From contig CAVSQX010000004.1 of the NCBI GenBank assembly GCA_963730225.1, positions 372,001-436,000 on the forward strand: a stretch of DNA of 64,000 nt. Reading direction: 5' to 3'. A program made the position numbers and the translations under genes. The DNA is from CAVSQX01 sp963730225. Its GTDB lineage: Bacteria; Planctomycetota; Phycisphaerae; Tepidisphaerales; Tepidisphaeraceae. The notes under the pieces were generated by a model, which worked only from the letters and a program-made list of their open reading frames with translations, had not been told where the DNA came from and ran no database searches. Position 1 is the first letter of the stretch. The number at the start of each line of letters is the position of its first letter. Below, piece after piece: positions 17,334 through 26,458 of this stretch.

Positions 17334-17336
17334 GAC

Positions 17337-17951
17337 TCACCTCCGCCCATCCAGCTCTTCCTTGATCGGCACCAGCACCCGCAGGATGTTACTGAGCACC
17401 CGAATCTGGGACATCGTGGCATCCACGCGCTCGATGACATCAGGAGAATAGAAATCCAGAACCGGCCGAGTTTTCACGTCGTATTCCATCAGCCGGCGGT
17501 GAATCACCTCGTCGTTGGCGTCGTCGAAGCGATTTTCCTTTAACGCCCGCCGTCGCAGCCGTTCGACCATCTTATTCAAATCGGCGCATTGCAGATAAAT
17601 GACCTTCCGAACCTCGATGGTGTCTTCCAGCAGCTTGGCCTGCTCCAGATTCCGGGGGATTCCGTCCAGCACCAGCACTTCGGTCTCCGGGTGGAATTGG
17701 TTGATCATTTCGGTCCCCTTGATGAATTGCTTCCACAGCCGGATCGTCAATTCATCGGGAACCAGTTGCCCGCGCCCCGCGTATTCCCAGAACGTCCGCC
17801 CCATCTCGCTCTGCAAATCCAGCGAGCGAAAAATGTCGCCCGTTGCGTTGTGATAAAACCCGGGTATCGAACCCAGGATTTTTCCCTGAGTTCCCTTGCC
17901 GCTTCCCGGCGCGCCGAAAAGCAAAATGGACCTGTACCGCATGGCAGACAT
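17337..17951 (-). CDS. adk: Adenylate kinase-like nucleoside monophosphate kinase, short-LID type
   Basis: A 204-residue P-loop kinase: LLFGAPGSGKGTQGK loop (residues 10-24), NATGDIFRS (NMP site), VLDGIPRNLEQ (position of the usual DGFPR), and RRALKENRFDDANDEVIHRRL (the RxxDxxxxxxxRL phosphate-binding block). The LID between about 125 and 135 is short and lacks the Cys4 or long insert of standard bacterial adenylate kinases, as in eukaryotic cytosolic AMP or UMP/CMP kinases. It should phosphorylate AMP or another NMP; which one cannot be read from sequence. It is divergent from the GT4 gene with about 116 bases between them. Confidence 0.82.
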   Translation of the reverse strand: MSAMRYRSILLFGAPGSGKGTQGKILGSIPGFYHNATGDIFRSLDLQSEMGRTFWEYAGRGQLVPDELTIRLWKQFIKGTEMINQFHPETEVLVLDGIPRNLEQAKLLEDTIEVRKVIYLQCADLNKMVERLRRRALKENRFDDANDEVIHRRLMEYDVKTRPVLDFYSPDVIERVDATMSQIRVLSNILRVLVPIKEELDGRR

Positions 17952-18067
17952 ACTAATAGATCATCGGCTGAGCGTGAAATGGAGTTCGCATTTACCCGCG
18001 AAATTGACCACGTCCTACGCCGTGGAGTGCCGGAGAATGAGTTTGGGGCCGCCTGCGCCGATGTAAG

Positions 18068-19393
18068 ATGATGGGAATTGAAGCGCAAGCCGTCCCGACC
18101 AGCATCCTCCAGCGCCGCTCCATGAAGCCGTCCACGCCATCCGATTCACCGGCCCACGATGTCCCGCCGATCATCTTGATCGCGCCCAATATTTCCGAGC
18201 AGATGGGCGGCGAGGCGATGAAAGCGCTGCAAATCCTTCGGGAGCTCGACGGCCTGGGCGTCCGCGTGCAACAGATCACCCACGACCGCGTTCGACACGA
18301 AATTGCCGACAAGTTCCCTAACCTGCGCGTGTCGTACGTGCACGACTCGTTTCTTCAGCGAGCCCTGTATCGAGTGCCGGCATTGCGGCCTCTGTTTCGC
18401 ATTCTGTTTCAATGGCACGCCGCTCGGCTTGCGTCGCATTTGCTCCAGTCCGAGCCCAACGCCGTGGTGCATTACACCTCGCCGGTTTCACCCGCGCTGC
18501 CGGCGTTTCGCATTCGCCGTGCGGCGGTCGTGATCGGGCCGATTAACGGAAACATCTATTTCCCTCCCGGCTTTCGCCATCGGGAAAGCTGGACGAACCG
18601 CTTCAAGCGCCTGTCGCATCCCGCGGTTCAATTCGCCCATCGGCTGCTGTTTCGTGGGAAACAATCGGCGCAGGCCCTGCTCGTCGCTGGAGGCGAGCGG
18701 ACGGCCAGTTCGCTGCGTCTGGCCGGTTGTCGCCCCGAACGATTTGTCCCCTCCGCCGACAGCGGCATTCCCGATCGTCTGGGCGATTTGCCGCGGGTCC
18801 AGCACGTCGGCGTCAATCTGCGGTTCGTCCACAACGGCCGACTCGCCGATCACAAGGGAACCGATCTGATCCTCCGCGCCATGGCTCGTACAACCCATCC
18901 GGTGGAGCTAACGATCATCGGCCGCGGACCGGAGCGCGCGAATCTCCAAAGACTGACTGGCGAGTTGAATCTCACGCAGCGTGTGACCTTCATCGAATGG
19001 ATCAAGGATCACGCGCAAGTGGCCCAAACGCTTCGGCAATTCCGGGCGTTCATCCTGCCGAGTTTTCTCGAGGCGAACGGTATCGTCGTGCAGGAGGCGA
19101 TGATGCTCGGGCTGCCGGTGATCGCACTGGACTGGGGCGGCCCACAGTTGCTGGTAACCCCTGAGTGTGGCGTGCTGATCAAACCGGTGGATGAGCCGAC
19201 GGTCATTACGGAGTTGGCCGCCACGATGGATCGGTTGGCGACCGACGGCGATTGGGCCGAGCGCATGAGCCGCGCCGGACGCCAGCGCGCCATCGATGAA
19301 GGGTATCTCTGGTCGGAATTGATTCAAAAATGGATCGACGTGTACCGTCGGGTCGCCAGAGAGCACGCTCTGTCGGCGAAGGCGAAGAGGTAA
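18068..19393 (+). CDS. Glycosyltransferase family 4
   Basis: A 441-residue GT-B enzyme. The N-terminal half contains APNISEQMGGEAMKALQILREL (acceptor side), and the C-terminal half the nucleotide-sugar part: LRFVHNGRLADHKGTDLILRAM, LTIIGRGPERANLQ, and FILPSFLEANGIVVQEAMMLGLPVIA with the E-x7-E-like motif of GT4. There are two adjacent ATGs at 18068 and 18071 and another at 18122; the long form has a non-conserved 18-residue lead. It is probably for surface glycan synthesis. It is a lone gene, 19 bases from the convergent acs. Confidence 0.85.
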   Translation: MMGIEAQAVPTSILQRRSMKPSTPSDSPAHDVPPIILIAPNISEQMGGEAMKALQILRELDGLGVRVQQITHDRVRHEIADKFPNLRVSYVHDSFLQRALYRVPALRPLFRILFQWHAARLASHLLQSEPNAVVHYTSPVSPALPAFRIRRAAVVIGPINGNIYFPPGFRHRESWTNRFKRLSHPAVQFAHRLLFRGKQSAQALLVAGGERTASSLRLAGCRPERFVPSADSGIPDRLGDLPRVQHVGVNLRFVHNGRLADHKGTDLILRAMARTTHPVELTIIGRGPERANLQRLTGELNLTQRVTFIEWIKDHAQVAQTLRQFRAFILPSFLEANGIVVQEAMMLGLPVIALDWGGPQLLVTPECGVLIKPVDEPTVITELAATMDRLATDGDWAERMSRAGRQRAIDEGYLWSELIQKWIDVYRRVAREHALSAKAKR

Positions 19394-19412
19394 CCGCCCA
19401 CTCGGCGTCGCC

Positions 19413-21377
19413 CTACTCCTCGGTTTCGCGCAGCTTCGCCAGCACGCTGAAATCCTCCAGCGTTGTCGTGTCGCCCTTCACTTCGCCGCCGCCGGCCAAT
19501 TCCTTCAGCAGCCGCCGCATGATTTTTCCGCTGCGGGTTTTGGGCAGGGCATCGGTGAAGCGAATCTGATCCGGCTTGGCCAGGCTGCCGATTTGCCGGG
19601 CCACGCCGTCGATCAAATCCTTCTTCAGCTGATCGCTCGGCTCGACCCCCGATTTGAGCGTGACGAACGCCGCCACGCCCTGCCCCTTCAACTCGTGCGG
19701 CATCCCCACCACCGCAGCCTCGGCCACGTTCATGTTGGCCACCAACGCGCTTTCAATTTCCGCCGTCCCCAGTCGGTGCCCCGAAACGTTCAGCACATCA
19801 TCCACCCGGCCCATGATCCAGAAATATCCGTCGTCGTCGCGCCGCGCCCCGTCGCCGGTGAAATACATCCCATTCACGTCCGACCAATATTGCTTCACGT
19901 ACCGATCCGGATCGTTGAACACACCTCTGAGCATGCTCGGCCACGGCTTGCGAATCACCAGTAATCCGCCCTGGTTCACACCCAACTCCGTTCCATCGCG
20001 CGCGACAATCGCAGCATCGACGCCAAAAAACGGCAGCGTCGCCGTGCCTGGTTTCGTCGGTGTCGCGCCGGGCAACGGCGTAATCATGATCATCCCCGTT
20101 TCCGTCTGCCACCACGTATCCACGATCGGACATTTTTCGTGCCCGATCACCTGGCGATACCACATCCACGCTTCCGGATTGATCGGCTCGCCGACGGTTC
20201 CCAGCAATCGCAGCGACGACAGATCGTGTTTGTCGACCCTCTCCCGCCCCGCTCTCATAAATGCGCGGATCGCCGTGGGGGCGGTGTAGAAGACGCTGAC
20301 TTTGTGCCGCTCGACGATCGACCAGAACCGCGAAAAATCGGGGAAATTCGGCGCTCCTTCGTACATCAGCGTCGTCGCCCCGTTCGACAGGGGACCATAA
20401 ACCACGTAGCTGTGCCCCGTGATCCAGCCCACGTCGGCCGTGCACCAGTAAACATCGTCGTCGCGCAGATCAAACACGTAGCGCGTCGTCAGCGACGTGC
20501 CGACCATGTATCCACCCACGGTGTGAACCACGCCCTTGGGCTTTCCGGTCGAGCCGCTGGTGTAGAGAACGAAGAGCAAATCTTCCGCATCGGTCGGCTC
20601 CGCCGGGCAATCGTCCGATTGTCCAGCCACCGCTTCGTGCCACCACACGTCGCGCCCGCTGGTCATGTTCACGCCCTGCCCCGTGCGCTGAACCACGATT
20701 ACCTTTTTCACGAGACTTATTTTTGTCAGCGCCTCATCCACATTCTTTTTGAGATTGACCACCGCACCGCGACGAAACCCGCCGTCGGCCGTGATCAAAA
20801 ACTGCGACTGCGCATCGGTCACTCGATCGGCGATTGCCTGGCTCGAGAAACCGCCGAAAATTACCGAATGCGGCGCGCCGATCCGCGCGCACGCCAGCAT
20901 GGCCACCGCGGCTTCCGGCGTCATCGGCATGTAAATCGTGACGCGATCGCCCTTCTTCACGCCCAGCTTCTTGAGCCCGTTGGCAAATCGACACACCAAT
21001 CCGGTCAATTCCGAAAAGCTGATTCGCCGCACCTCCGGTTTGCCGTCGCTCAGCGGCTCCCCTTCCCACAAAATGGCGATCTTGTCGCCTCGCCCCTGCG
21101 CGATCTGCCTATCCAGGCAGTTGTGCGCCAGATTCGTCTTTCCACCCACGAACCATTTGGCATTTGGACAATTCCACTCCAGAACCCGATCCCACTTTTT
21201 GAACCAGTGAAACCCCTCGGCGATTCTTCCCCAGAACATCTCCGGGCTTTCGATCGACTCAAGATACATCCGCCGATACTCTTCCAGCGATTTAATCTGG
21301 GCTCGTTGCGAGAATTGCGGCGGCGGCGGAAAAACCCGCCCTTCGTGCATTGACGATTCGATCGCGGTTTCAGCCAT
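19413..21377 (-). CDS. acs: Acetyl-CoA synthetase
   Basis: A 654-residue AMP-forming ligase that turns acetate, ATP and CoA into acetyl-CoA. Core motifs: LYTSGSTGKPKGVVH (P-loop-like), GYMVGTSLTTRYVFDLRDDDVYWCTADVGWITGHSY in pieces, DTWWQTETGMIMITPLPG, YFTGDGARRDDDGYFWIMGRVDDVLNVSGHRLGTAEIES in pieces, and the C-terminal catalytic lysine in TRSGKIMRRLL, the site regulated by acetylation in other bacteria. Length is standard. It is alone on its strand; the divergent prepilin-like gene starts 150 bases away. Confidence 0.96.
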   Translation of the reverse strand: MAETAIESSMHEGRVFPPPPQFSQRAQIKSLEEYRRMYLESIESPEMFWGRIAEGFHWFKKWDRVLEWNCPNAKWFVGGKTNLAHNCLDRQIAQGRGDKIAILWEGEPLSDGKPEVRRISFSELTGLVCRFANGLKKLGVKKGDRVTIYMPMTPEAAVAMLACARIGAPHSVIFGGFSSQAIADRVTDAQSQFLITADGGFRRGAVVNLKKNVDEALTKISLVKKVIVVQRTGQGVNMTSGRDVWWHEAVAGQSDDCPAEPTDAEDLLFVLYTSGSTGKPKGVVHTVGGYMVGTSLTTRYVFDLRDDDVYWCTADVGWITGHSYVVYGPLSNGATTLMYEGAPNFPDFSRFWSIVERHKVSVFYTAPTAIRAFMRAGRERVDKHDLSSLRLLGTVGEPINPEAWMWYRQVIGHEKCPIVDTWWQTETGMIMITPLPGATPTKPGTATLPFFGVDAAIVARDGTELGVNQGGLLVIRKPWPSMLRGVFNDPDRYVKQYWSDVNGMYFTGDGARRDDDGYFWIMGRVDDVLNVSGHRLGTAEIESALVANMNVAEAAVVGMPHELKGQGVAAFVTLKSGVEPSDQLKKDLIDGVARQIGSLAKPDQIRFTDALPKTRSGKIMRRLLKELAGGGEVKGDTTTLEDFSVLAKLRETEE

Positions 21378-21526
21378 GAAAAGGTTCCTCCGGCGTTAGA
21401 ACAGGAAAAGTATACCGCTGCGCCGAGCCTAGCGCAAATGGCCGATCGGACAGATGACACTTGCTATTGGGCGCAAAATATGACATAAACGCTCCCGCGG
21501 CGGTCACATCTTTAGTCGGACTCTAT

Positions 21527-22612
21527 ATGCAAAAGAAGCAGCCCAGAGATGCCGCCGCCGTTGTTTTCTCGATTGATCCCAGAAAGCATCAGTTCACCGG
21601 CTTCACGCTGGTCGAGCTTTTGGTGGTTATCGGGATCATCGCTCTGCTCATCGGGATTCTCTTGCCCGCTCTCAACAAGGCCCGCCGGCAGGCTAAACAG
21701 GTCGCCTGCGCCAGCAACATGCGGCAGGTCGCTTTTGGGCTCATAAATTACACAAACGACAACAGAGGCCGGCTGATCATCGGTGAGATCGACGCCAACG
21801 CTTCCAACGATGTGTACAAAGACGGCTGGGGATGGGCCGCCGAGTTGATGCACCAGCATTACCTCAACGCGCCCAACTATTTCCCCAACACGACGTTCGC
21901 CAACCCAGCCGCCACAGGAACTTACGTACCACCCGCCAGCGTCTTCCGCTGCCCCGAGGGCCAGGATTACGCCGCGCAGTTGCTGACCACCGATCCGTTC
22001 TCCAACAACGCCAACGGTCCAACCGACGATCTGCACAATGACGGGTATTTCATTGACGGCGGCGGTCTAGCCAATTATCCGCCCAGTTCCAAGCCGCCCA
22101 CGCCATCGGACGGCGTGCCGGCGTACGCGGTGGCCAGTTGGTATGCGCTCAACATGCGAGTCGCATTCAGCCAGTACACTCAGTGGCCCTTCAGCAAAGT
22201 CGACTCCAACGGGTTGGGAGCGACGCCCTTCGTGTCTTACATCGCATGGGCAACCAAGGAGGGAACCTCCCTGGCAGCGGCGCTGCGCAGTCCACTGTTG
22301 ATTCGCAACGTGTCGGAGATCAAACATGCGTCGATCATGGTGATGTTGGTGGAAGCGGACAGTTTCAACTGGTGCGATCAAACTGAAACCGATCCATTCA
22401 ACGCTAACATCAACGTGGTGCAACTGGCCGCCCGTCATGGCCAGAAAACCGCCGATCGGCAGAACGCGTTCACGAATCTGGCTTTCATGGACGGCCACGT
22501 TGCCGTCTTTCCAACCGCGCCGCTCACGACGCAAAGCACCAGGTCGGCATATTATCCGTTGGCTTACGTGACCATTCCCGACGTGAAGTTCTTTCTGAAT
22601 TACGACAATTGA
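21527..22612 (+). CDS. Prepilin-type N-terminal cleavage/methylation protein, planctomycete pseudopilin family
   Basis: A 361-residue protein starting at the ATG at 21527 (the longer TTG-initiated frame has no family-like lead). A basic leader ends in FTG, then FTLVELLVVIGIIALLIGIL forms the class III signal helix with cleavage expected between Gly and Phe and Glu at +5. After the helix come KARRQAKQVACASNMRQVA and a soluble domain ending in the FMDGHVAVFP box of the H-x9-DG family, which is hugely expanded in planctomycetes. Function in these bacteria is unknown; pilin-like assembly or secretion is assumed. It is monocistronic, next to a tRNA gene. Confidence 0.88.
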   Translation: MQKKQPRDAAAVVFSIDPRKHQFTGFTLVELLVVIGIIALLIGILLPALNKARRQAKQVACASNMRQVAFGLINYTNDNRGRLIIGEIDANASNDVYKDGWGWAAELMHQHYLNAPNYFPNTTFANPAATGTYVPPASVFRCPEGQDYAAQLLTTDPFSNNANGPTDDLHNDGYFIDGGGLANYPPSSKPPTPSDGVPAYAVASWYALNMRVAFSQYTQWPFSKVDSNGLGATPFVSYIAWATKEGTSLAAALRSPLLIRNVSEIKHASIMVMLVEADSFNWCDQTETDPFNANINVVQLAARHGQKTADRQNAFTNLAFMDGHVAVFPTAPLTTQSTRSAYYPLAYVTIPDVKFFLNYDN

Positions 22613-22657
22613 GCCAGCGCCTCATTTGTGATTCGACGCCGTCAATTCCGCAAACAA

Positions 22658-22742
22658 TCCGGGCGGCGGGAGTCGAACCCGCACGACCATTTCGGGTCAA
22701 CGGATTTTAAGTCCGTAGCGTCTGCCGTTCCGCCACGCCCGG
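22658..22742 (-). tRNA. tRNA-Leu (anticodon UAA)
   Basis: An 85-base class II tRNA. The acceptor CCGGGCG (22742-22736) pairs with CGCCCGG next to discriminator A (22658), T8-G9 follow, the D-arm begins GCGGAACGGCAGACGC as in leucine tRNAs, the anticodon stem ACGGA/TCCGT encloses CTTAAAA with anticodon TAA at 22709-22707, a long variable arm follows, and the T-arm GCGGGTTCGACTCCCGC is canonical. CCA is not encoded (the flank reads TTG). It reads UUA codons, rare in such a GC-rich genome. Confidence 0.95.
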
Positions 22743-22864
22743 GAATGGGGGAGTGTAATGGGAAGAGCGATGTCGATGCTATCGTGCGTGATCGCTGCGC
22801 GCCTCAGATTTTTTTGCGGAGCGGTGGCCGAAGAATTCTTCGTGTGGGTTGCGCGGGAACAAAA

Positions 22865-22971
22865 GGTAACACTTTTCAAATGGGGAAAATCGTCTGTTTT
22901 TGCCGTAATTGATTGTTATTTAAGTGGTTAGGAGGTAGCGCAGGGGGGTGGCGCTTTTGGAAAGTGTTACC
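22865..22971. repeat. Spaced inverted repeat GGTAACACTTT / AAAGTGTTACC
   Basis: GGTAACACTTTTC at 22865-22877 and GGAAAGTGTTACC at 22959-22971 share an exact 11-base inverted match with about 80 bases between arms, enclosing AT-rich DNA. The spacing is too large for a terminator; two operator half-sites or two sites for a DNA-looping regulator are possible. Confidence 0.4.
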
Positions 22972-23275
22972 TGGCGGGTTTGGGCTACGGCGGAAACAGC
23001 GATTTGTCCCTCGTTCGCGCGAGCCTTCCCAAGGCCATCGGACGCGGGGTCCTTAGTACACGGGCCTGGATACGAATGAGGCGCTGGAGTTCATTGAACC
23101 GGTTCGCCAACGGCGGAGCATTACTTCCTCGCCTGCCAAGCCCCATGGTGCCGGCAGCTCAGGCATCGATCCGTTGCCGCTCCTGTTCGCGCTGTTGGCC
23201 GGTGGGACGATCGTAGTTCGCGTGTTACGATCGCCGGGCGAGTGCCCGCAAAAAGCGAGCCCGCTGGTAAAACTC

Positions 23276-23281
23276 AGGAGG
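23276..23281 (+). promoter_or_regulatory. Strong ribosome binding site AGGAGG that fixes a TTG start
   Basis: AGGAGG at 23276-23281 lies 6 bases before the TTG at 23288. The upstream part of the open frame has no homology-like sequence, whereas the Rossmann motif begins six codons after this TTG, so the site decides the start of the oxidoreductase gene. Confidence 0.8.
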
Positions 23282-23287
23282 TATTGC

Positions 23288-24295
23288 TTGCCAGACAAAG
23301 TGAAGTTGGCGGTGGTTGGCTGCGGCGGCATGGGTGGGGAGCAAATCAAGTCGATCTGCCAGGTCTCCGAGGCGGAGGTCGCCGCCTTGGTGGACATTCG
23401 CCCCTCGGCCTATCAGCAGAAACATAAAGATCTTCTCAACGGTGACCCATCCGTTAGCACCTACGACTCCCTGGGTGAAATGCTGAAGAGTCCGCCGGCC
23501 GGGTTGCGCGGCGTGGTGATCGTCACGCCTCACAACCTGCATTTTGAGCAGTGCGTCGCGTGCTTGGAACATGGGTACGATGTACTGGTGGAAAAGCCCA
23601 TGGTCACGAGTTCGGCTCAGGCTCTTGAACTCAAAAAGAAAATCGAAAGCACGGGCAGACATTTTCAAATTGCGTTTCAGGCCCCGTTCTCGCAGGAGTT
23701 CGCCTACATCCGCCAGCAGATTCAAACCGGGGCCCTGGGTGAACTCCAGACTATCACCGCTCATTCATGCCAGGGCTGGAAGAAAGCCACTGCGGGCACC
23801 TGGCGACAAGATCCCAACCAATCGGGCGGCGGGCAAATGTACGATACGGGGGCGCATCTGTTCAACGCCATGGCGTGGCTGGTGGATCGCCCCGTCTTGG
23901 AGGTCTTTTGCATCACGGACAACAGGGGTCTGGAGGTCGATATCAACGCGGTGATGACGATCCGCTGGGCTGGAAATGTGCTGGGCAGCGTCACCATTTC
24001 CGCGAACACGCCCGGATGGCAGGAAGGAATCCTGATCTGCGGAGATAAGGGTCGGATCAGCACGGGAATTCACGGCGGTCGGGTCGAGCAATGGAACGAG
24101 AGAGGAATTGTCAAATATCCTCAGGTGACTCAGACTCACTACAGCCCCGTCGGAAATTTTGTGGATTCTCTGCAAGGCAACGCCGAACCGCGCTGCCCGG
24201 TGCGCTACGGAATTCTGCACAGTTGGTTGATGGACTCGCTTTATCGCAGCGCGCTGGAGGGAAAGCCGGTAACGCTGGCCCCGCCGCCGCTGTGA
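23288..24295 (+). CDS. Gfo/Idh/MocA family NAD(P)-dependent oxidoreductase
   Basis: A 335-residue cytosolic enzyme beginning with TTG (see the AGGAGG site). The Rossmann motif LAVVGCGGMGGEQI is near residues 6-19; VIVTPHNLHFEQC and DVLVEKPMVTSSAQA (EKP catalytic lysine) follow; the C-terminal substrate domain has QSGGGQMYDTGAHLFNAMAWL with the conserved Asp/His pair and ends in a short beta region. No Tat signal is present, unlike many planctomycete members. The substrate is probably a sugar or inositol derivative. The next gene is convergent, so it is a single-gene transcript. Confidence 0.9.
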   Translation: MPDKVKLAVVGCGGMGGEQIKSICQVSEAEVAALVDIRPSAYQQKHKDLLNGDPSVSTYDSLGEMLKSPPAGLRGVVIVTPHNLHFEQCVACLEHGYDVLVEKPMVTSSAQALELKKKIESTGRHFQIAFQAPFSQEFAYIRQQIQTGALGELQTITAHSCQGWKKATAGTWRQDPNQSGGGQMYDTGAHLFNAMAWLVDRPVLEVFCITDNRGLEVDINAVMTIRWAGNVLGSVTISANTPGWQEGILICGDKGRISTGIHGGRVEQWNERGIVKYPQVTQTHYSPVGNFVDSLQGNAEPRCPVRYGILHSWLMDSLYRSALEGKPVTLAPPPL

Positions 24296-24433
24296 CGCCT
24301 TATCCCCCAGCAGTGCCAAGTCAACACCGCGCGGTGCATTCGCTTTGGGCGCGATGGGTTTCCGTGCGCAAAGTGCGACAACAACGAATGACCCAGAACG
24401 CACCTCCTGACACGTCTTGCCTGCATTTCATTC

Positions 24434-26458
24434 TCAGCCGACCGTAAACATACCAACGCTCACGGCAGCGATCGCGGGAAGTTCGCCGATGTTGAATACC
24501 CTGTCGGGCAAAAGCTCCGCCACCAGCAGATATTGTCCGGCCGCCAGCGTCTTGGACGGGTTCATTCGTTTCTTGAGTGGTTTGCTCTCCTGCGGCTTGA
24601 TGTAGATCATCGGCGTATAGGTCGGTAGCGCCACATCCGACGGGCCGGACGTGCCGACGGGTCGGGCGAAAAAATCGAGCTGCAACTTTCCCGTGGCGAT
24701 GATATTCCCGCCGTTGCTGATGACGAGCGTCGCTGCGATCTGAGCCCGAGTCTGCGTCACGGCGACCGAATCCGAAAGTTGGATGATCGGCGTCGCCAGC
24801 GTCACGGTCCCATCGGCCAAAAGAGTCTGGCTCCCAGCCAAATCCGTCAGCTCCGCCAGAATGTAATAGGTTCCCGCCGCCAGAGTCTTGGGCAGCGGTA
24901 CGTTCAGCGTGAGTATCTTTTCGGAATCCGCCTTGAGATTCAGTGGTTCCGTCCTGCTTTTCAGCGGCGTGTCGGAGGAATCCAGTGTCTGATCGATCGA
25001 AGCGAAGAGCTGAAGTTTCTGCCTTCCGTGGAAGAGCGAGTCGCCGTCGTTGGTGGTTGAGACAGAGACCGAGCAATTCGATCTTTGGCCGGCCACGGCG
25101 GCAATGTCGGATTGGACGACATTGACGCTCGATTCCAAAGCCGCCGCGGGATTGGTGAGCGTAATCGGCGTCGAATCGTATGCGTATCTTGTCGATTGAC
25201 TGTTTTGAATGTTTGCCATCAGATAATACTGGCCGGCGGGGACACCGGACATGTTCAGCTGTACGGTTTGATCGGATGTCCCGCCGCGGAGCGACGGGTT
25301 TGCAACTTCATAGCTTGTAGAACCGTCCAGAGGATTCTGATCGCTGTCCAGCCATAACGAGACGTTGGGCGCGCTGTCGCTGTCTTGAAACAGGAACCGT
25401 CCGTGCAGTGACTGCCCAATTTGGAACTGGGAGCCGGAATTCGTCAGTTGAACATCTTCGACATTGGCCCATGGCGAACCGGTGACGTTCGGGACGACAA
25501 CCCGCGCGGCGGTACTGCCGGGTCCGATTCCGATTCCATCTGCCGGCCGCGTGCCCCCGCCGATAAGCGAATAATAAAACCCGGTTTCGTCGCGTGGCCC
25601 GGTGCCCTGGAAGTCGTACCATGCCGGATCGATGGTGATGCCGTCTCCGTCGTCCGATGCGCTTGTGTCGACGGTGCCGTCGTAATAGGCATGAACGTCT
25701 TCATGCTGATCGATCAAGCCTGACGGAAAAACGCCCGAAAGGTTCACGTTGTACGCGCCGGCGATAGCGTGGCCGGGAGTAAGCGAATCGGTTTCGTAGT
25801 AGTTGTCGGCGAACACGACATTGCTGTACACGTCGACCGCAGGATCGGGATCTACAGGATGCGGATCGAGCGTTGTGAGTTGGTCCACCCAGATGCCGCT
25901 TTGGCCAAGGTCCATGGCCAACTGGGAGACGACCGATGCCCCCCGGCTATGGCCGATCAGATGAATCGGCAAATCGGCCAGGGGCGATGTGATGCCGAGA
26001 CTGGGATCTGCATCCATCAAATACGGCTCGACGAGTTGTGCGATCGTCGCCGTATTGGTGTAGGAAAGGATCAGACCCGATGCATCAGCCCAATCGAGCA
26101 TAATGACGGCCTGCCCGTTCTCTGACGCGGAGAATAAGGGGCCGGACACCTGAGTGAATGATGCGACCTGCGCCACGCCGGATGAATTCAGAGCGACGCG
26201 GAGATCGTAGATCGCGGTGCCCGGGCCTGCGCGGCTCGCAACCGAATTGGCCATCGAAGACACCCAGCCCGGAAGATCGTCCGACGTGGGTTCATATCCG
26301 TGGGTGATCAGCGTAACTCCTGCAAGCAGCGTTCTTGGCTCAAGCAGCTCCAATGAGAAATTGCGGATTGCAGAGCCATTTCCGCCGGGCACACCAAACC
26401 GCCTCCCAGTTGGCGTGCGGCCATTGCAAAGCGTGAGCTTGCGAGAACCGAGCAACAT
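24434..26458 (-). CDS. Secreted alpha/beta-hydrolase (lipase-like) protein with planctomycete N-terminal signature
   Basis: About 674 residues from an ATG at 26458 that has AGGGA five bases upstream; an ATG 14 codons earlier is possible. The start is basic and leads to FSLELLEPRTLLAGVTLITHGYEP, the export signature of many planctomycete surface proteins. Next comes a lipase-type alpha/beta-hydrolase fold with the nucleophile elbow HLIGHSRGASVVSQLA (GHSRG), DPHPVDPDP (possible acid) and later histidines. From about residue 330 it consists of repeated beta domains resembling CARDB/Ig-like modules (VQLTNSG, VSTTNDGDSLF, VISNGGN). It is probably cell-surface or secreted; the substrate is unknown. 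Confidence 0.75.
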   Translation of the reverse strand: MLLGSRKLTLCNGRTPTGRRFGVPGGNGSAIRNFSLELLEPRTLLAGVTLITHGYEPTSDDLPGWVSSMANSVASRAGPGTAIYDLRVALNSSGVAQVASFTQVSGPLFSASENGQAVIMLDWADASGLILSYTNTATIAQLVEPYLMDADPSLGITSPLADLPIHLIGHSRGASVVSQLAMDLGQSGIWVDQLTTLDPHPVDPDPAVDVYSNVVFADNYYETDSLTPGHAIAGAYNVNLSGVFPSGLIDQHEDVHAYYDGTVDTSASDDGDGITIDPAWYDFQGTGPRDETGFYYSLIGGGTRPADGIGIGPGSTAARVVVPNVTGSPWANVEDVQLTNSGSQFQIGQSLHGRFLFQDSDSAPNVSLWLDSDQNPLDGSTSYEVANPSLRGGTSDQTVQLNMSGVPAGQYYLMANIQNSQSTRYAYDSTPITLTNPAAALESSVNVVQSDIAAVAGQRSNCSVSVSTTNDGDSLFHGRQKLQLFASIDQTLDSSDTPLKSRTEPLNLKADSEKILTLNVPLPKTLAAGTYYILAELTDLAGSQTLLADGTVTLATPIIQLSDSVAVTQTRAQIAATLVISNGGNIIATGKLQLDFFARPVGTSGPSDVALPTYTPMIYIKPQESKPLKKRMNPSKTLAAGQYLLVAELLPDRVFNIGELPAIAAVSVGMFTVG

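Larger units (their letters stand above)
22743..23287. other. Intergenic region upstream of the Gfo/Idh oxidoreductase gene
   Basis: 545 bases without a supported gene. The short frames here have no family features. The first half is unusually AT-rich for the window (around 22865-22925) and contains a pair of inverted 11-base repeats listed separately. The rest probably carries the promoter and leader of the oxidoreductase gene. Confidence 0.5.

Noticed and set aside
22980..23216. Short plus-strand frame before the oxidoreductase gene
   Set aside because: Arg/Ser/Trp-rich with no domain; the AGGAGG site marks the real downstream start.
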